A stretch of DNA of 64,000 nucleotides from Ophiura sarsii (lineage: Eukaryota > Echinodermata > Ophiuroidea > Amphilepidida > Ophiuridae): contig CM069456.1 in the NCBI GenBank assembly GCA_035610835.1, positions 34,083,359 to 34,147,358 on the forward strand, read 5' to 3'. The notes under the pieces were generated by a model. It searched no databases. It worked only from the letters and a program-made list of their open reading frames with translations, and was not told the DNA's origin. Positions 43,235-55,468 of the stretch are shown here, one piece after another. The first letter of the stretch is position 1; each line of letters begins with the position of its first letter. Both the position numbers and the translations under genes were made by a program.

Positions 43235-44140
43235 ACCTTATCCCACGTTCGTAGGTTGCACGTTATGACCCTAGACCTCGATTTAGGGTCAAAGGTCACA
43301 TGTGTTTCAATGGGAAGTCAAAAACTAAATTTAACATGGTAAAAAAACTAACAAATGAGCTTGGAATAAGTGTTTTAAACAAAAAAGTCAATCACAACTT
43401 CGATCGTAGATCAATAGTTTTTGAACTGTGACCTTTTGAAAATTACAAGTTGGCCAAAATAGACCATTTTGGTCATTTTTCGCAAAATTGGCACAAAAAT
43501 GACATGTTATCATCATTAAAAAAATATTTTGACTCAATATGAATTGATAAACCATGTTATAATGTTGGTTTATAGATGAACTTTACATTACAAGACATTT
43601 AAAAAGTCAATGGTGTCCGCATGCCATGGCAAACAGCTTTAATATCCTTCAAATTCATCGAAAATGGGTAAAATCTGAGTCAATAAAGGATTTGAAGGAT
43701 ATTAAAGCTGCTTGCCATGGCATCAGCATACCATGGACTTTTGAAATGTGTTGTAATGTAATGTACATCTATATACCAACATTATAACATGGTTTATCAA
43801 TTCATAATGAGTCAAAATATTTTTTTAATGATGATAACGTGTCATTTTTGTGCCAATTTTGCGAAAATATGACCAAAATGGTATATTTTGGCCAACTTGT
43901 AATTTTCAAAAGGTCACAGTTCAAAAACTATTGATCTACGATCAAACTTGTGATTGACTTTTTTTTGTTTAAAACACTTATCCCAACAATAAAATATACT
44001 TTATATAGTCAATAGCTCATTTTTTAGTTTTTTTACCATGTTAAATTTAGTTTTTGACTTCCCATTGAAACACATGTGACCTTTGACCCTAAATCGAGGT
44101 CTAGGGTAATAACGTGCAACCTACGAATGTGGGATAAGGT
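43235..44140. mobile_element. Foldback element (906 bp)
   Basis: The ends ACCTTATCCCACGTTCGTAG and inverse complement continue as two arms of about 430 bp with high identity, around a short centre near 43660-43690 itself marked by AAGGATATTAAAGC and its inverse. Landmarks such as CACATGTGACCTTTGACCCT occur in both arms. No coding frame; no clear target duplication. Confidence 0.85.
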
Positions 44141-45760
44141 GAATTTGTGTTAAGGGATATATTTGCCACCTTTTGGTAATAATTTCATGTGGGCCCCAGA
44201 GGTGGACTACAAGAGTGAACGATACAGACCAACGTCCCAGTGTCTATTAAGGTGTACAAGCTTAGCAAGGGCTAACAGCTACTACTCGTGTAATGTTGTC
44301 TTATATTTATCATTTTGGAAATTCCTACAGTTTGCTCGCAGAATTAAGATGATGACGATGGACTGTTCTATTTTTAATGTTTAATTTTTAGCATCTTGTA
44401 AATCCCCACAATATGTAAGACAGGCAAATTGAAAAATAATACAGTTTTGTTTAAAAAATGGGGGAAATCTTAATATGTTATGCTTTATATAGGCCTACCA
44501 TGTAGTACCAATCACTAAATTAGCACTAAATTTGGAGCAATGTGTAATAGAGGTTTAAACGTTTTTCTGGTTGATGATTTTTGTTTTATTAAAAAAGTGA
44601 TAAATCATGCCAAAATGTCATGCACTATAGAGAGATTACAAACTACAACCAGATAAATATACACTGTTTACTCACCATATAAACGAAATCATTTATCCAT
44701 ACACTAATTCCAAATCGAAACCGTTTTCGAAACCAGGCCTACATGTACTTTCATATTAAGTCCAAAACGCATGCCAACACCTATTCACACATCTCATTGT
44801 TGACGCGCATTGAATGTTATATGGGTTATTACAAAATGGCGGTAGTATTAGCATATGTATTACAATATAATTATGTGACTGTTAGTGTTACATCCAGCCT
44901 TACCCGTTATGTATCACATTCTGAATTAGTGCATGTACTGTACAGTTTCAATACTGTACTGTACGCACGGTCGCTAGCGGCCATCGCTCCCAACACAAGA
45001 TATGAGGCCTGTGAAAGTCAGGCAGACCGCAGTCGATGCGTTAATGAGCTCGCATTTATAGATTGTACAAACTCAAGTTTTGGGCGAGAGCGAGATCTCC
45101 AGTTTTGCCGTACGAGATTTGGGCGACTTTGACTTTTCTGACTAGCACTACCCGAACAAAATTATTGATTATCAGTTGACAAAATGGCGAGTGTTCAGAG
45201 AGCATAATTTTCTAGGTTTCTATCCGCATTAACAGTCAGTACGCAGGTATCGTTTTTAATGAGTGACCTCGCCGATTTCTAACCCACGCAAATATCGATT
45301 TCAGGATTTCAACCTTGCGCTAAAACATTAAGGGAAGTTTGTTTTCCCTGAATTAATTGAGGTAGGGTTAGCTGGTAGCCATGATGGCGAAGTAGGTGGA
45401 TTGTTCGTAATTTTCTCTATAATATGATGCCAAATCTGACACAATTGGTCCACAAACAGTGATTTTATCGCTAATTTTAGAATTTAACAACTTTCGTGAC
45501 TTTGCTTCTTGTATCTATTCACTTGACCAGACTAAAATGCGTACGATAATTTAAGAGCAATTTCCGTACTAACGGAATCTTAAGCTTTAATTTCATATCA
45601 AAAACATTGATGCCCGACTTCTTTTTTGATAAGAAAAACCGAGTTTGATTTTCACCGATTTTCGGTCAGAAAACGAAACTTTACGATCCCCCGTTAGGCC
45701 TCGCCAACTTGATTTTTAGCCTCCCGTAACACGCCCGCGTTTCATTTTCATGCCCGCGTT
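44141..45760. other. No supported gene
   Basis: A 129-codon plus-strand frame (44743-45132) has no domain, signal peptide or splice context. The phrase ATTCACTTGACC(A/G)GACTAAA recurs near 45520 and 46088, so the region contains an old local duplication. Confidence 0.4.
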
Positions 45761-45779
45761 TGAATTCATTATTGACATT

Positions 45780-45982
45780 TTGGAAAAAAAATACCGTTTT
45801 TCCAATGAAAACGTCCGAATTCATGCATTTTGTGGGATGAAATTGTGAAATGTTTATTCATTTTGACCAGAATAGCCTTTCTGTAAAAAAATAATATGAC
45901 ATTGTATAGCGCAGAAGGATCGATTTCGAACCCCGGACCTCTCGCTCCCAGAGCGAGCTCTCTACCATCTGAGCTATCTAGC
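45780..45982 (-). mobile_element. tRNA-derived SINE
   Basis: On the minus strand it starts GCTAGATAGCTCAGATGGTA, with A box TAGCTCAGATGG (45976-45965). An anticodon-like stem CTCGC/GCGAG carries the loop TCTGGGA (anticodon TGG, as in tRNA-Pro), followed by B box GGTTCGAAATC (45932-45922). The acceptor and T stems do not pair, so it is not a functional tRNA gene. The body continues with TGCGCTATACAATG, like the LINE tails in this window, which could mean a shared 3' end. The 3' limit is approximate. Confidence 0.65.
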
Positions 45983-47445
45983 AAATCTGAATATAATCGT
46001 GAGATTTAAACACTTGATCAACAACCCGTCGACGCTACAAAATGAATTTAGATCGAGACAAGATTTTCGAGGAGCTATTTTATAAGCATTCACTTGACCG
46101 GACTAAATAATTTTATAAAATTGTAAGCATGTTTCTAGTTACAAAAGACTATGAATATTATGATACGATGGATAAAATTGATGCCTAATTCTTCAGAAGC
46201 GACTTTTTTACCATGAATTTGGCTTTAGTTTCTTCAAGTTTTTCTTGAATTCGGGTTTGTCGGATTGCAATAATTTGCACCGAAAATACAACATGTCATG
46301 AAGTTCACAGAAAATATTAGATAATATTATTTGCATAATATGCCTTTTTACTATACAATTTCATGGCCAATGTGTTTGAAACGTGTGATTATAATCATGA
46401 AAAGAGCTCATTTACATCGTGCTATTACGAGGTCAACTATGACTGCGAAGCGGTTTCGCTACGGGTGAGTACTTCCGGGTCGCTTTGCTGGGTTAGAAAA
46501 GGAACGACTTTTCGCGTGCTTGCAAATTGACTGTTAATCCTTCGGGTTTTTTTAATTCATCATGGTTATTAGCGCCAAATTATCAACCGGAAGTAGATAA
46601 TCGTTCGTAAAATGACTCCAAAAGTTGCTAGTTCCAGGTCGTCTTAACACATTTCGAGGAATTTCACGGCGATATTCATGTAGAGGAGAACGTTTTCTAT
46701 CGGATTGTCGATGTCTGCCTTTAAATTGTCAACAATGTCTGTTAAACTGAGCCGCTTATAATTTGCTTGAATCACGATTTCCATCGAAAATACGTGATTT
46801 CAGTACGGGACTGACGTCGCACTGGAATGGATCAGTTTACAGCTTCGCATCACTCATAATTTTTAAACAGAACCACTATTTTTGCAGTTCGTATACCGTG
46901 TATCATGAAATTATGAATAGTAAGCTTTATTTTAATTGGTTGTGTTTGTGGTTCCAACCTTTCTCATACGTTAACAAACCAGATGTAATTTTAAAAGGAA
47001 CACAATCATTGAATCAATATTATATTACAAGAAATAGTGATGAAAATTCCAAGTGTCATGAGTATGATGGTTGGATATTTATAAAGACATTAAAAACTTG
47101 ACTGGATGGATACATCGGTACATTACTGTACATAATAACATTCATGAATTATGACCGAACACCGAAAAGGCTTGGTTTTCAGGTGTGATAATAATCATAT
47201 AAAATCAATGGACCCGATTATGAACTTTAATTGTTGTGGTGGTTTTAAACTGCGAAGTCAGTGAGAATAAACCTGATAATCATGGTTCCTGGTTCTGCGT
47301 TGTGTTATGTCACCACGCAAATTCACAATAGTTCAACATTCAACTCGGTATGCGGATCCACAACCTCGCCATACACAAACAACTGATATTCAGAGGAAAG
47401 TGTCCCACATTATTTAATAATACTCGTAATAACACGATCCCATGA
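45983..47445. other. No gene seen
   Basis: No supportable coding or RNA feature. A 112-codon frame at 46763-47101 has no recognisable domain. Confidence 0.4.
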
Positions 47446-47453
47446 CTTGCATC

Positions 47454-47869
47454 CAGGGTTGGAACTTCCGATTTTTTTCAACTAGCCAGTCGGGCAGGTT
47501 ACTCACATAATTTACCTGCCCGACAAAAATTCCACCAGCCCACGGTTTTTTCCATAATATTTTGCAGCAAACAATTAAGAGCAAGACTACTTTTAAATGA
47601 TGATACAATTACATATTTTTGTCTTTATTGTACGATGTTCCACATAACCCTAGCCCGTAACAGCTTCTCGTATTCATCATGTATCAACCTTTGATCGCCT
47701 CTATAATCATGACACATCTGATGATGAAATTACCCTGAACTTACTGTTACTTACACTTTGAGCTTCAAAAATGTTACCCGCCAGTCGGACGGGTACCTTT
47801 GCATCTTCACCCGCCCGACACGAAAGTTACCCGCTATGGGCGGGCGGGCGGGTCTTATTTCCATCCCTG
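47454..47869. mobile_element. hAT-type MITE (416 bp)
   Basis: Ends CAGGGTTGGAA and TTCCATCCCTG, flanked by the perfect 8-bp duplication CTTGCATC (47446-47453 and 47870-47877). TIRs beginning CAGGG with 8-bp duplications are typical of hAT elements. Interior motifs CCCGCCCGACA and ACCTGCCCGAC are in inverse orientation. No transposase. Confidence 0.88.
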
Positions 47870-47877
47870 CTTGCATC

Positions 47878-48263
47878 CAGAAACAGCAAAAAATGAAAAG
47901 ACATTTTTAAAGAAGGAAAAAAAAGCAAGAGAGAAAAAAAAAGTCCCAGATACAATCCTCAGCCCAGTCCCGAAAACAAATTGTTGCCCCCTCCCCCTCC
48001 CCCCCCCCCAAAAAAAAGTAGAAACTATCTCTTTAAATTTCTGTCTCTTTTCAGCTTTCACTTCTCTATATCTTTCTGTGTGTTGTGTCATTCATTTACA
48101 TAAATTAGTCAGATTTCTCAGTTCATTCATACAAATGCAGAAATAGGATAGGCCCTATTAAAGAAAAGAAATAAAATACTCTTTAAAAATCTGACATTTT
48201 TTGCAGGTATAAATAGGTATTATTCAAAGTTTTACATTGTAAATTGTTTATTCCATAGAATCG
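47878..48263. other. No gene seen
   Basis: A-rich and C-rich low-complexity sequence. Confidence 0.4.
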
Positions 48264-48387
48264 GGCTTCATCATTAATCGAACTCATTGTCTAAAATAAA
48301 ATAATGATATGATTTCAATATGCCACTGAATCGACTTGGACATTTTGAGAGGGCTCTAGCGGCAACTCAAAAAGGTAATTTTAGATT
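48264..48387. repeat. Dispersed repeat H, interrupted copy
   Basis: Matches 5914-6040 and ends at AGATT (48383-48387). The expected continuation AGTTTGTTTGAGTG occurs after a second AGATT at 56312-56316. Confidence 0.7.
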
Positions 48388-49645
48388 CGGGCAAAAAAAT
48401 GTAATACTTTGTCTCAGCAGCCCGCACGCTTTGCTTTTAAAATGACAAGCCTTTAAGTGCAATGGACTGTAAATATGGAGGATTTTTTTAAAATGTTGGC
48501 CACGGCCCCGGAATGGAATTTCTTTATACTTTCATATTTGATGACCTTTTAGTTAAAACTAACAAATGTGGAATTAATTTTGAAAAATAATTATCGTTTC
48601 CATGGCAACGGCCAAAATACAATTTTAGGGATATTTTCCCCATTTTGGCCTTTTTTACATCACAAATTATCAAATTTGTAAGCGTCTATTTCTAATAGAC
48701 AAAAAGTATATGAAATATTTTCTTTATATAAGCTGAATAGGTGAATATGTAGATGCTTCACTGAGTGCATAGACATAAATATGGGATATCATGATGGGTC
48801 ATACCATTTATTTGAAATAGGGGTGTTTTTCAACTTTTTCAAAGTATACAAATATACCAAATCTGCATAGCTTACAACTCACATGGTAACGCTCCGATTT
48901 CAACGTGGACCATGTCATGTTGAGATGAGACATAAGTCTTATGAAAAATGTTAATTTGAGTTTGGGGAAAATACTTCCTGAATATGCAGTGTTGCCAGAT
49001 ATTTTCACAAAATTTCACAATTCCTTCAAAAGCTAACGCATGTTTCGCTGTGTTTAATGATATGAAACCGGAACCTTAAATTCACAGCGAGATGTTAATT
49101 AGAAGAAAATTTGATATTATAATAAATTTGATCATTTTAAATGGTCAGTGTTGCCAATCATTAACTTAACGGGTGTTGCCATAGCAAGTAATATGATTAC
49201 AGATTACGTTTTCAACGTGAAAAACCCTTATAACCCCAAATATGTTGTCATGTGTACTCAATATAATCACAAATTAATTGTCAATCAATTGGTGTTCACC
49301 CCAAAATGTTTATATGTATTTGTGGAAAGCAAAACAGTGTTGCCAGTCTTTTACCTATTTTCTAAAAAAAAATCAATATAAATCTTACCGTAAGTTAAAT
49401 ACTACGGAAATGAAAAATCAACTGTACATGCATCATTAGGAAAAAGTAAACCACAGTAGTATTAAAAAACATGTAAAGACTACAAATACCACTAAATACA
49501 AATGATTACATTATTATGACACGTTTGACTTGCCATACACCTTGGCTACGGGCTGTCTTTACCAATTTGAATACATGTGCCATGATTGTGATCTGAGGGA
49601 TTAGTCTTAGATATTAGTCGGGTATCTACAAAGGGTTAGTGTGCA

Positions 49646-49665
49646 CCCCCCCCCCCCCCCCCCCC
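49646..49665. repeat. Poly-C tract
   Basis: Run of 20 cytosines in the left arm of the large foldback; the right arm has no equally long tract. Confidence 0.9.
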
Positions 49666-49749
49666 AGGCCTCCCCAAACCAACTTTTGTACTTCCTATCA
49701 TGATCCTAAGACATAATCAGGATGTTACCAACAATATTTTCATAATGCT

Positions 49750-50340
49750 AAGGGGTTATGCAAAATGGCCGCCACAACTGGTCAAATCTCATAAAATGAC
49801 ATGTATTAGCAATCACTTTGTATGGTGAAAGTGTAGTTTTAATAGTGGGATGTATGGTTTAGACCACTAGATACTCATATCCAGAACTCTTGCTTTGTTA
49901 ACACACCTATATCCAAGATGGCCACCAAAATGGCCGCCAAAATTCTATATATTAGCATATTTAAACCAACATATATGATCTGAGTATAGTTTTAACAATG
50001 GGATGTATGAGTTAGACCACTAGAGACTCATATCCAGTATTTTTGCTTTGTTAACATAATTTAAAACCAAAATGGCCACCAAATTAAATCGAATTAATGG
50101 CCAAAACTGGTCAAAAGTGGTCAAAATTCCATAAAATAGCATATTATCAACCAAAATGTATGATGAAAGTATATATAGTTTTAACATTGGGATGTATGTA
50201 ATAAACCACTAGTAACTCATATCCAGTATATTTGCATTGTAATAATTTGCATTGTAGTAATTTAAAACCAAGATGGCCACTAAAATGGCCGCTGTAAATG
50301 TAAAAATAGTCTACATGAGGGTATGATAATCCAAAATAGA
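49750..50340. repeat. Sub-repeats with AAGATGGCC motifs in foldback arm
   Basis: About four diverged units of 140-160 bp, each with ACCACTAG(A/T)(T/G)ACTCATATCCAG and one or two (A/C)AA(A/G)ATGGCC(A/G)CC motifs. The inverse set lies at about 51300-51800 and 54540-54660. Confidence 0.75.
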
Positions 50341-51823
50341 TATTGTAAGAGTGTAAATTACATCAAATTCACCAAATAGTATTATTCTAAACTGCTAAGC
50401 TATTGCTTTTAGAAATAAGGCCCTTCTCTGACAATTTTGATTCAGTATCACTTTCCAAAATGGCTGCCAGAATGGATAAGTTAATGTTAAATGACCTAAA
50501 ACAATGGTTTTGTACCATACTATGTAATACCAATACACCCAAATGTGATGGGACAGTATTCAGTATATCTATGATAATGCCTAGGGCTGTAGATCTATAC
50601 AGCTTTGAGTATTTTAACATATCCAAGATGGCTGCAATAGGTTAAAATAACTGAAAAACAGTATTAGTTTATTGTTAGTGTTACATTAGATATGACCAAA
50701 TAAGTATATCTACAACTTTTAATCCATCCAGTAAACGTATTTGTATATGTGACAAGGTATACTTAAATGGTATAGACTCCATTTTGACAATGTGATGTTA
50801 TAAAGATGGGAATTATAATGACCATTTTATTAAAATTACCCCCTGGTCAATAAAATTACCTCCAAATGGTCAACATAATTACCACAGGTGGCCACCAATT
50901 GATTAAGATATGGATACAATCATACCTTGTCACATACAGATACGTTTACTGGGTGGATTAAAATCCATAGATATAATCTTTTGTTCATATCTAATGTAAC
51001 ACTAACAATAAGACTAATACTGTTTTTCAGTTATTTTAACCTTTTGCAGCCATCTTATATATTTTAAAATACTCAAACTAAATCTACAGCCCCTAGGCTT
51101 TATCATAGACATATTTGTTTTAGGTCATTTAACATCAAATTAACCACTTTGGAAGCCATTTTGGAAAGTGATACAGCGAGTCAAAATTTTCATATAGAGG
51201 TGGGCCTTATATCTAAAAGCAAAAGCTTAGCAGTTTTGAACATAATATTTGGTGAATGTGATGTAATATACACTCTTGCAATATCTTTTGTGGATTATTG
51301 TACACTATTTGTACATTTACAGCGGCCATATTGGTGGCCATCTTGGATTTAAAATATGTTATTACAATGCAAATATACTGAATATGAGTTGCTAGTGGTC
51401 TAATACATACCATCCATATATTTTAAAACTATACTTTCATACTTTCATCATACATTTTGGTTGATATATTATACCATTTTATGGAATTTCGACAATTTGT
51501 TCAGCCATTTTGGGACCCATTTTGGGGGCCATTTTGGATTTCTAAGTATGTTAATAAAGCAAAAATACTAGATATGAGTTACTAGTGGTCTAATACATAC
51601 ATCCCATCATTAAAACTATATTTTCATCATACATTTAGGTTGATATTATCCCATTTTATGGAATTTGACAATTTTGCAGCCACTTTAGGAACTATTTTGG
51701 GGGCCATTTTGGCAGCCATTTTGGATTTTGATTTTTTTTAACAGAGCACAAATAATGGATATGAGTTACTTGTGGTCTAACACATACATCCCATCATTAA
51801 AATTATATTTGTATAATAATAAT

Positions 51824-54470
51824 AATAATACAACGACTCTTGTATAGCGCTTTACACCGAAGTCCCATAGCGCTTACAAATAACAAAAACAAAACAACAA
51901 AACAAAAACAAAAACAGAGCAAAACATATGAAAGACACAATATATCAGGAAACTAAAGATACAAAATAAAATTAAATGTTACAAAATGCCATATCAAAGA
52001 GATATGTTTTCAGAGATGATTTGAATTGATTAAGAGTCTGAGAGTTCTTAATATGAAATGGTAATTTGTTCCAGAGTTCACAAGATGCATGGCGAAAACT
52101 ACGATGACCATATGAAGTTGTACTAACCAATGGTGGAACAAGATTTTGTTTTGAAGATGAGCGGAGGTTGCGAACAGGCTTGTATTCCTGAATCAAGTCA
52201 GTGAGATATTCTGGAGCAAGTCCATGAAGACATTTATAAGTCAAGAGAAGTATTTTGTACATGATGCGAAACTTAACAGGCAACCAATGAAGATCACGAA
52301 GCACAGGAGTGATATGTTCTGAGAAGCGAGTACGTGTGACAAGTCTTGCAGCAGAATTTTGAATACGTTGTAGCTTAGAAATATGGGAGTCTGGAAGTCC
52401 GTATAAAAGGCTGTTGCACATATCAAGATGACAAGTGATGAATGCATGAACTAAAGTCTCAGTCAATTTTTCATCAAGACAATTTCGGATGCGGCCAATT
52501 TTGTAGAGAGCAAAAGAGGCTGAACGGCATTTATTATTTATGTAGACATTCATGCTGAGATCATTAGCTACAATAACACCAAGATTACGGGCAGATATAA
52601 CAGGTTGAATAGGAACATTGTTAATGTCAACAGACGGAAGAGGAGAATTTTTTCTAAACTTAGATGTGATGTGAAGAACTTCAGTTTTGTCTTCGTTTAG
52701 TTTCAAATGATTAGCTGTGGACCACGCTTTGATGTCAACAATACATTGTTCCAATTTTGGAATGAGAGTGGCGCGTTCACTAGGTTTCAAAATAAGATAA
52801 ACTTGGGTGTCGTCGGCATATATCATTCTGGGAAAACCATGCGATGCTATAATGTCCTCTAGTGGAGATGTGTACATCGTAAATGATAACGGACCGATGA
52901 CGGATCCCTGCGGTACTCCTTCCAGTGGGATATGAGGATTTGAAACAGAGTCGTTGATAACAATGGATTGGGAACGATTTGTAAAATACGAAGCAAACCA
53001 ATTTAAAGCTGAGGAAGTTATTCCATATCTTGTAGTGAGCCGGTCAAGAAAAATAGTGTGATTTATAGTGTCAAAAGCAGCTGAGTAGTCAAGTAATATC
53101 AAGACTGCTTCATCACCTTTATCTACAGCAAGACAAAGATCGTTGTACACACGTAGTAAGGCAGTCTCCGTGCTGAAGCAAGGTCTATAAGCAGACTGCA
53201 TCTTTCCGCGAAGGTTGTTGTTAACAAGATATTCTTGAATTTGGGATGCACATGCACGCTCAATTGTTTTTCCAAGAAAAGATAAGTTGGCAACAGGGCG
53301 GTAATTTTTCAGAGTTTCACGGTCAAGATTTGGTTTCTTTATCAGTGGCGTAATAAGAGCTGACTTGAGAACGTCTGGAAATTTGCCATTCAAAAAAGAG
53401 CAGTTGATGATTTTGGTGATTATTGGTAGAAGTTCATCCACACATTTTTTCAGTAGCCATGTCGGAATAGGGTCAAGAGAACATGTTGAAGATGGTGATT
53501 TCATGATAATCTCGCGTACCGATTCTTCAGACATCAAGGAGAACTCCGAAAAAGAGGAATCACATTGGTCAAAATCAAAATAGGAAGTATCCGATTTAGT
53601 TGTGTTGACAAGAGTTTGTTTGATGCCCTGAATCTTGTCACAAAAGAATTCAGAGAAGCGATTGGCAAGCACATCATCAGAGGTATCAGAAGGAAGAGTT
53701 TTTGACATAGTAGCGTTTGGAGTACATAATTTGTTAAATTTTTGGAAGAGGTGTTTTGAGTCACAATCCGCAAACTGTTTTTGATGGTAGCTCTGCTTAG
53801 CCTGTTTGATTGCTAGGTTGTACTTTTTGCAGTATTCCTTAAAAATTTGTTTGTCAATCTCAAGCTTTGAAGAAATCCAGCGTCTTTCGAGTCTTCGCGA
53901 TTCCTGTTTCATAGCCCTTAAATCATCATTGTACCATGGTGCATTTGGGCGGCACCTTACTGAACGTGTTATGAGTGGTGCATGTTTGTCCTTAAGATTC
54001 TTAAGTACACTATTATATTCATCAACAAGCAAATTAATATCATCAGACGAGGTACATAGTGAAGAATTCACAATGTCAGAACGAAACGTATCAAGATCAA
54101 TATCATGAAGTTTGCGCAAGGTAATTTCCACATTGACAGGCTCTGGACGAGCAATATGTAAAGAACAAGTTATAGCAGCATGATCAGATGGTAGATAAAA
54201 AGTGCTACTAACATTAGCAACAAAACTATCAATGGTACGAGTAAGTATAAGGTCCAATGTATGTCCTTTTACATGAGTAGGTCCAGAGACATGTTGAAGT
54301 AGTCCTGAAGAGTCGACAAAATCAGAAAATTTTGCGGCATCTCTGTCAAGAAGGTTGTCCATATGAAAGTTGAAATCACCGGCAATCAGAAGATAATCGG
54401 GAACTGTTGCAATTTGCTCAAAAAATGATGAGAATTCATGACAAAATATAGGTGCAGTGCGTTGTTTAGC
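51824..54470 (-). mobile_element. CR1/L2-type LINE, 5'-truncated
   Basis: Lies in reverse orientation inside the right arm of the large foldback. The 3' end (low coordinates) has AAGCGCTATGGGACTTCGG, TAAAGCGCTATACAAGAG and a (TTA)n tail. The 5' truncation near 54470 is marked by a short hairpin (GGTGCAGTG/CACTGCACC) and by two direct copies of TAGCACTGCACCTATCATAC. Foldback arm sequence resumes on both sides. Confidence 0.88.
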
Positions 54471-54488
54471 ACTGCACCTATCATACAT
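51972..54488 (-). CDS. LINE ORF2 fragment: endonuclease C-terminus and reverse transcriptase
   Basis: 838 codons without a stop. Near the start is the end of the apurinic-type endonuclease, with LIAGDFNFHMD and a later SDHAAITCSL. The reverse transcriptase follows: RPVANLSFLGKTIER, SAYRPCFSTETALL, LLDYSAAFDTINH, EGVPQGSVIGPLSF and the catalytic YADD in MIYADDTQVYL, then LKLNEDKTEVL. The C terminus ends LKTYLFDMAF, as in CR1/L2 elements. It would nick target DNA and copy its own RNA there. The N-terminal half of the endonuclease and any ORF1 are missing, so it cannot move alone. The first codons come from the truncation junction. The intact frame implies recent insertion. Confidence 0.87.
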   Translation of the reverse strand: MYDRCSAKQRTAPIFCHEFSSFFEQIATVPDYLLIAGDFNFHMDNLLDRDAAKFSDFVDSSGLLQHVSGPTHVKGHTLDLILTRTIDSFVANVSSTFYLPSDHAAITCSLHIARPEPVNVEITLRKLHDIDLDTFRSDIVNSSLCTSSDDINLLVDEYNSVLKNLKDKHAPLITRSVRCRPNAPWYNDDLRAMKQESRRLERRWISSKLEIDKQIFKEYCKKYNLAIKQAKQSYHQKQFADCDSKHLFQKFNKLCTPNATMSKTLPSDTSDDVLANRFSEFFCDKIQGIKQTLVNTTKSDTSYFDFDQCDSSFSEFSLMSEESVREIIMKSPSSTCSLDPIPTWLLKKCVDELLPIITKIINCSFLNGKFPDVLKSALITPLIKKPNLDRETLKNYRPVANLSFLGKTIERACASQIQEYLVNNNLRGKMQSAYRPCFSTETALLRVYNDLCLAVDKGDEAVLILLDYSAAFDTINHTIFLDRLTTRYGITSSALNWFASYFTNRSQSIVINDSVSNPHIPLEGVPQGSVIGPLSFTMYTSPLEDIIASHGFPRMIYADDTQVYLILKPSERATLIPKLEQCIVDIKAWSTANHLKLNEDKTEVLHITSKFRKNSPLPSVDINNVPIQPVISARNLGVIVANDLSMNVYINNKCRSASFALYKIGRIRNCLDEKLTETLVHAFITCHLDMCNSLLYGLPDSHISKLQRIQNSAARLVTRTRFSEHITPVLRDLHWLPVKFRIMYKILLLTYKCLHGLAPEYLTDLIQEYKPVRNLRSSSKQNLVPPLVSTTSYGHRSFRHASCELWNKLPFHIKNSQTLNQFKSSLKTYLFDMAFCNI

Positions 54489-55468
54489 TTAGCACTGCAC
54501 CTATCATACATTTCAGTTGATATTATGCTATTGTATGGAATTTTGACCACTTTTGACCATTCATTTGGCGGCCATTTTGGTTTTAAAGTATGTTAACAAA
54601 GCAAAAATACTAGATTTGAGTTTCTAGTGGTCTAACACATACATCCCATTGTTAAAACTTAGCTGTGAATGATAAGTTCCAGTCTCATATCATTAAATAG
54701 AATAAAAAGTGGATTTGATTTTGAACAAAATGTGATTTTTGGTGAAAATGTCTGGCAACACTGCATATACAGGAAGTATTTTCCCCAAACTCAAATTAAC
54801 ATTTTTGATAAGACTAATGTCTCATCTCATCATGACATGGTCCACGTTGAAAGCGGAGCGTTACCATGTGGGTTGTAAGCTATGCAGAATTGGTATATTT
54901 GCATACTTTGAAAAAGTTGAAAAACACCCCTATTTCAAATAAATGGTATAACCCTCCGTGACACCTGGCAATTTTTTGGATACATTCAATGAAGCATTTA
55001 AGTATCTATCTACCCATAGATTGTAATGAAAAAAAATCATGACCACTGAGTGCAATAGTTACGCAGGCTTCAAAATTTGAAAAAATTGAAAGATTAAAAA
55101 TGCCAAAATGGCAATAATCGTCCGAAAATGCCATTTTGGCTATTCCCATGGTAACAAGGATTATTTTTCAAAAATATTTCCAGATATGTTAGTTTCGGGT
55201 TAAGGTCTATCAAATATGAAAGTATAAAGAAAATCTATCTCGGCCCCGTGGCCACCCTATCCTCCATGGATAGAGTCCATTGCACTTAACAAGCCTTAAA
55301 GCTTATTGGAATGAGGCGCGACGATGGTTGTTTACTTCTGATGAACCCAAGATTTCTTGTGTAGTCCAGCATGCTTCACTTTCATCACATGACCACTGGT
55401 TTCTGTCACCAGTGTCTATTTGTTTCCATTGACATTACATTGCAATGAAAGGCATTTAATGTTGTTAA

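Larger units (their letters stand above)
48454..55288. mobile_element. Large foldback with 9-bp target duplication (6.8 kb)
   Basis: Perfect 15-bp ends TAAGTGCAATGGACT / AGTCCATTGCACTTA, flanked by ACAAGCCTT (48445-48453 and 55289-55297). The same nine bases occur once in the empty site at 17599-17607. The left arm (48454 to about 50840) recurs inverted from about 50870 to 55288, interrupted by a LINE (about 51824-54470). Matching pairs include TTTTCCCCAAACTCAAATTA with 48945-48970, and GGGCCTTAT...AAAAGC with 50398-50430. Nine-base duplications fit Mutator-like or Merlin elements. Non-coding apart from the LINE. Confidence 0.85.

Noticed and set aside
44743..45132. 129-codon open frame as a host gene
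   Set aside because: No domain, signal peptide, splice sites or repeat conservation; length is compatible with chance.
45908..45982. tRNA-Pro gene
   Set aside because: A and B boxes and an anticodon-like arm are present, but the acceptor and T stems do not pair. A SINE head explains it better.
48454..55288. TTAA target site for the large foldback
   Set aside because: TTAA does flank the ends, but the 9-bp ACAAGCCTT duplication matches the empty site at 17599-17607 exactly, whereas TTAA does not explain the duplicated bases.
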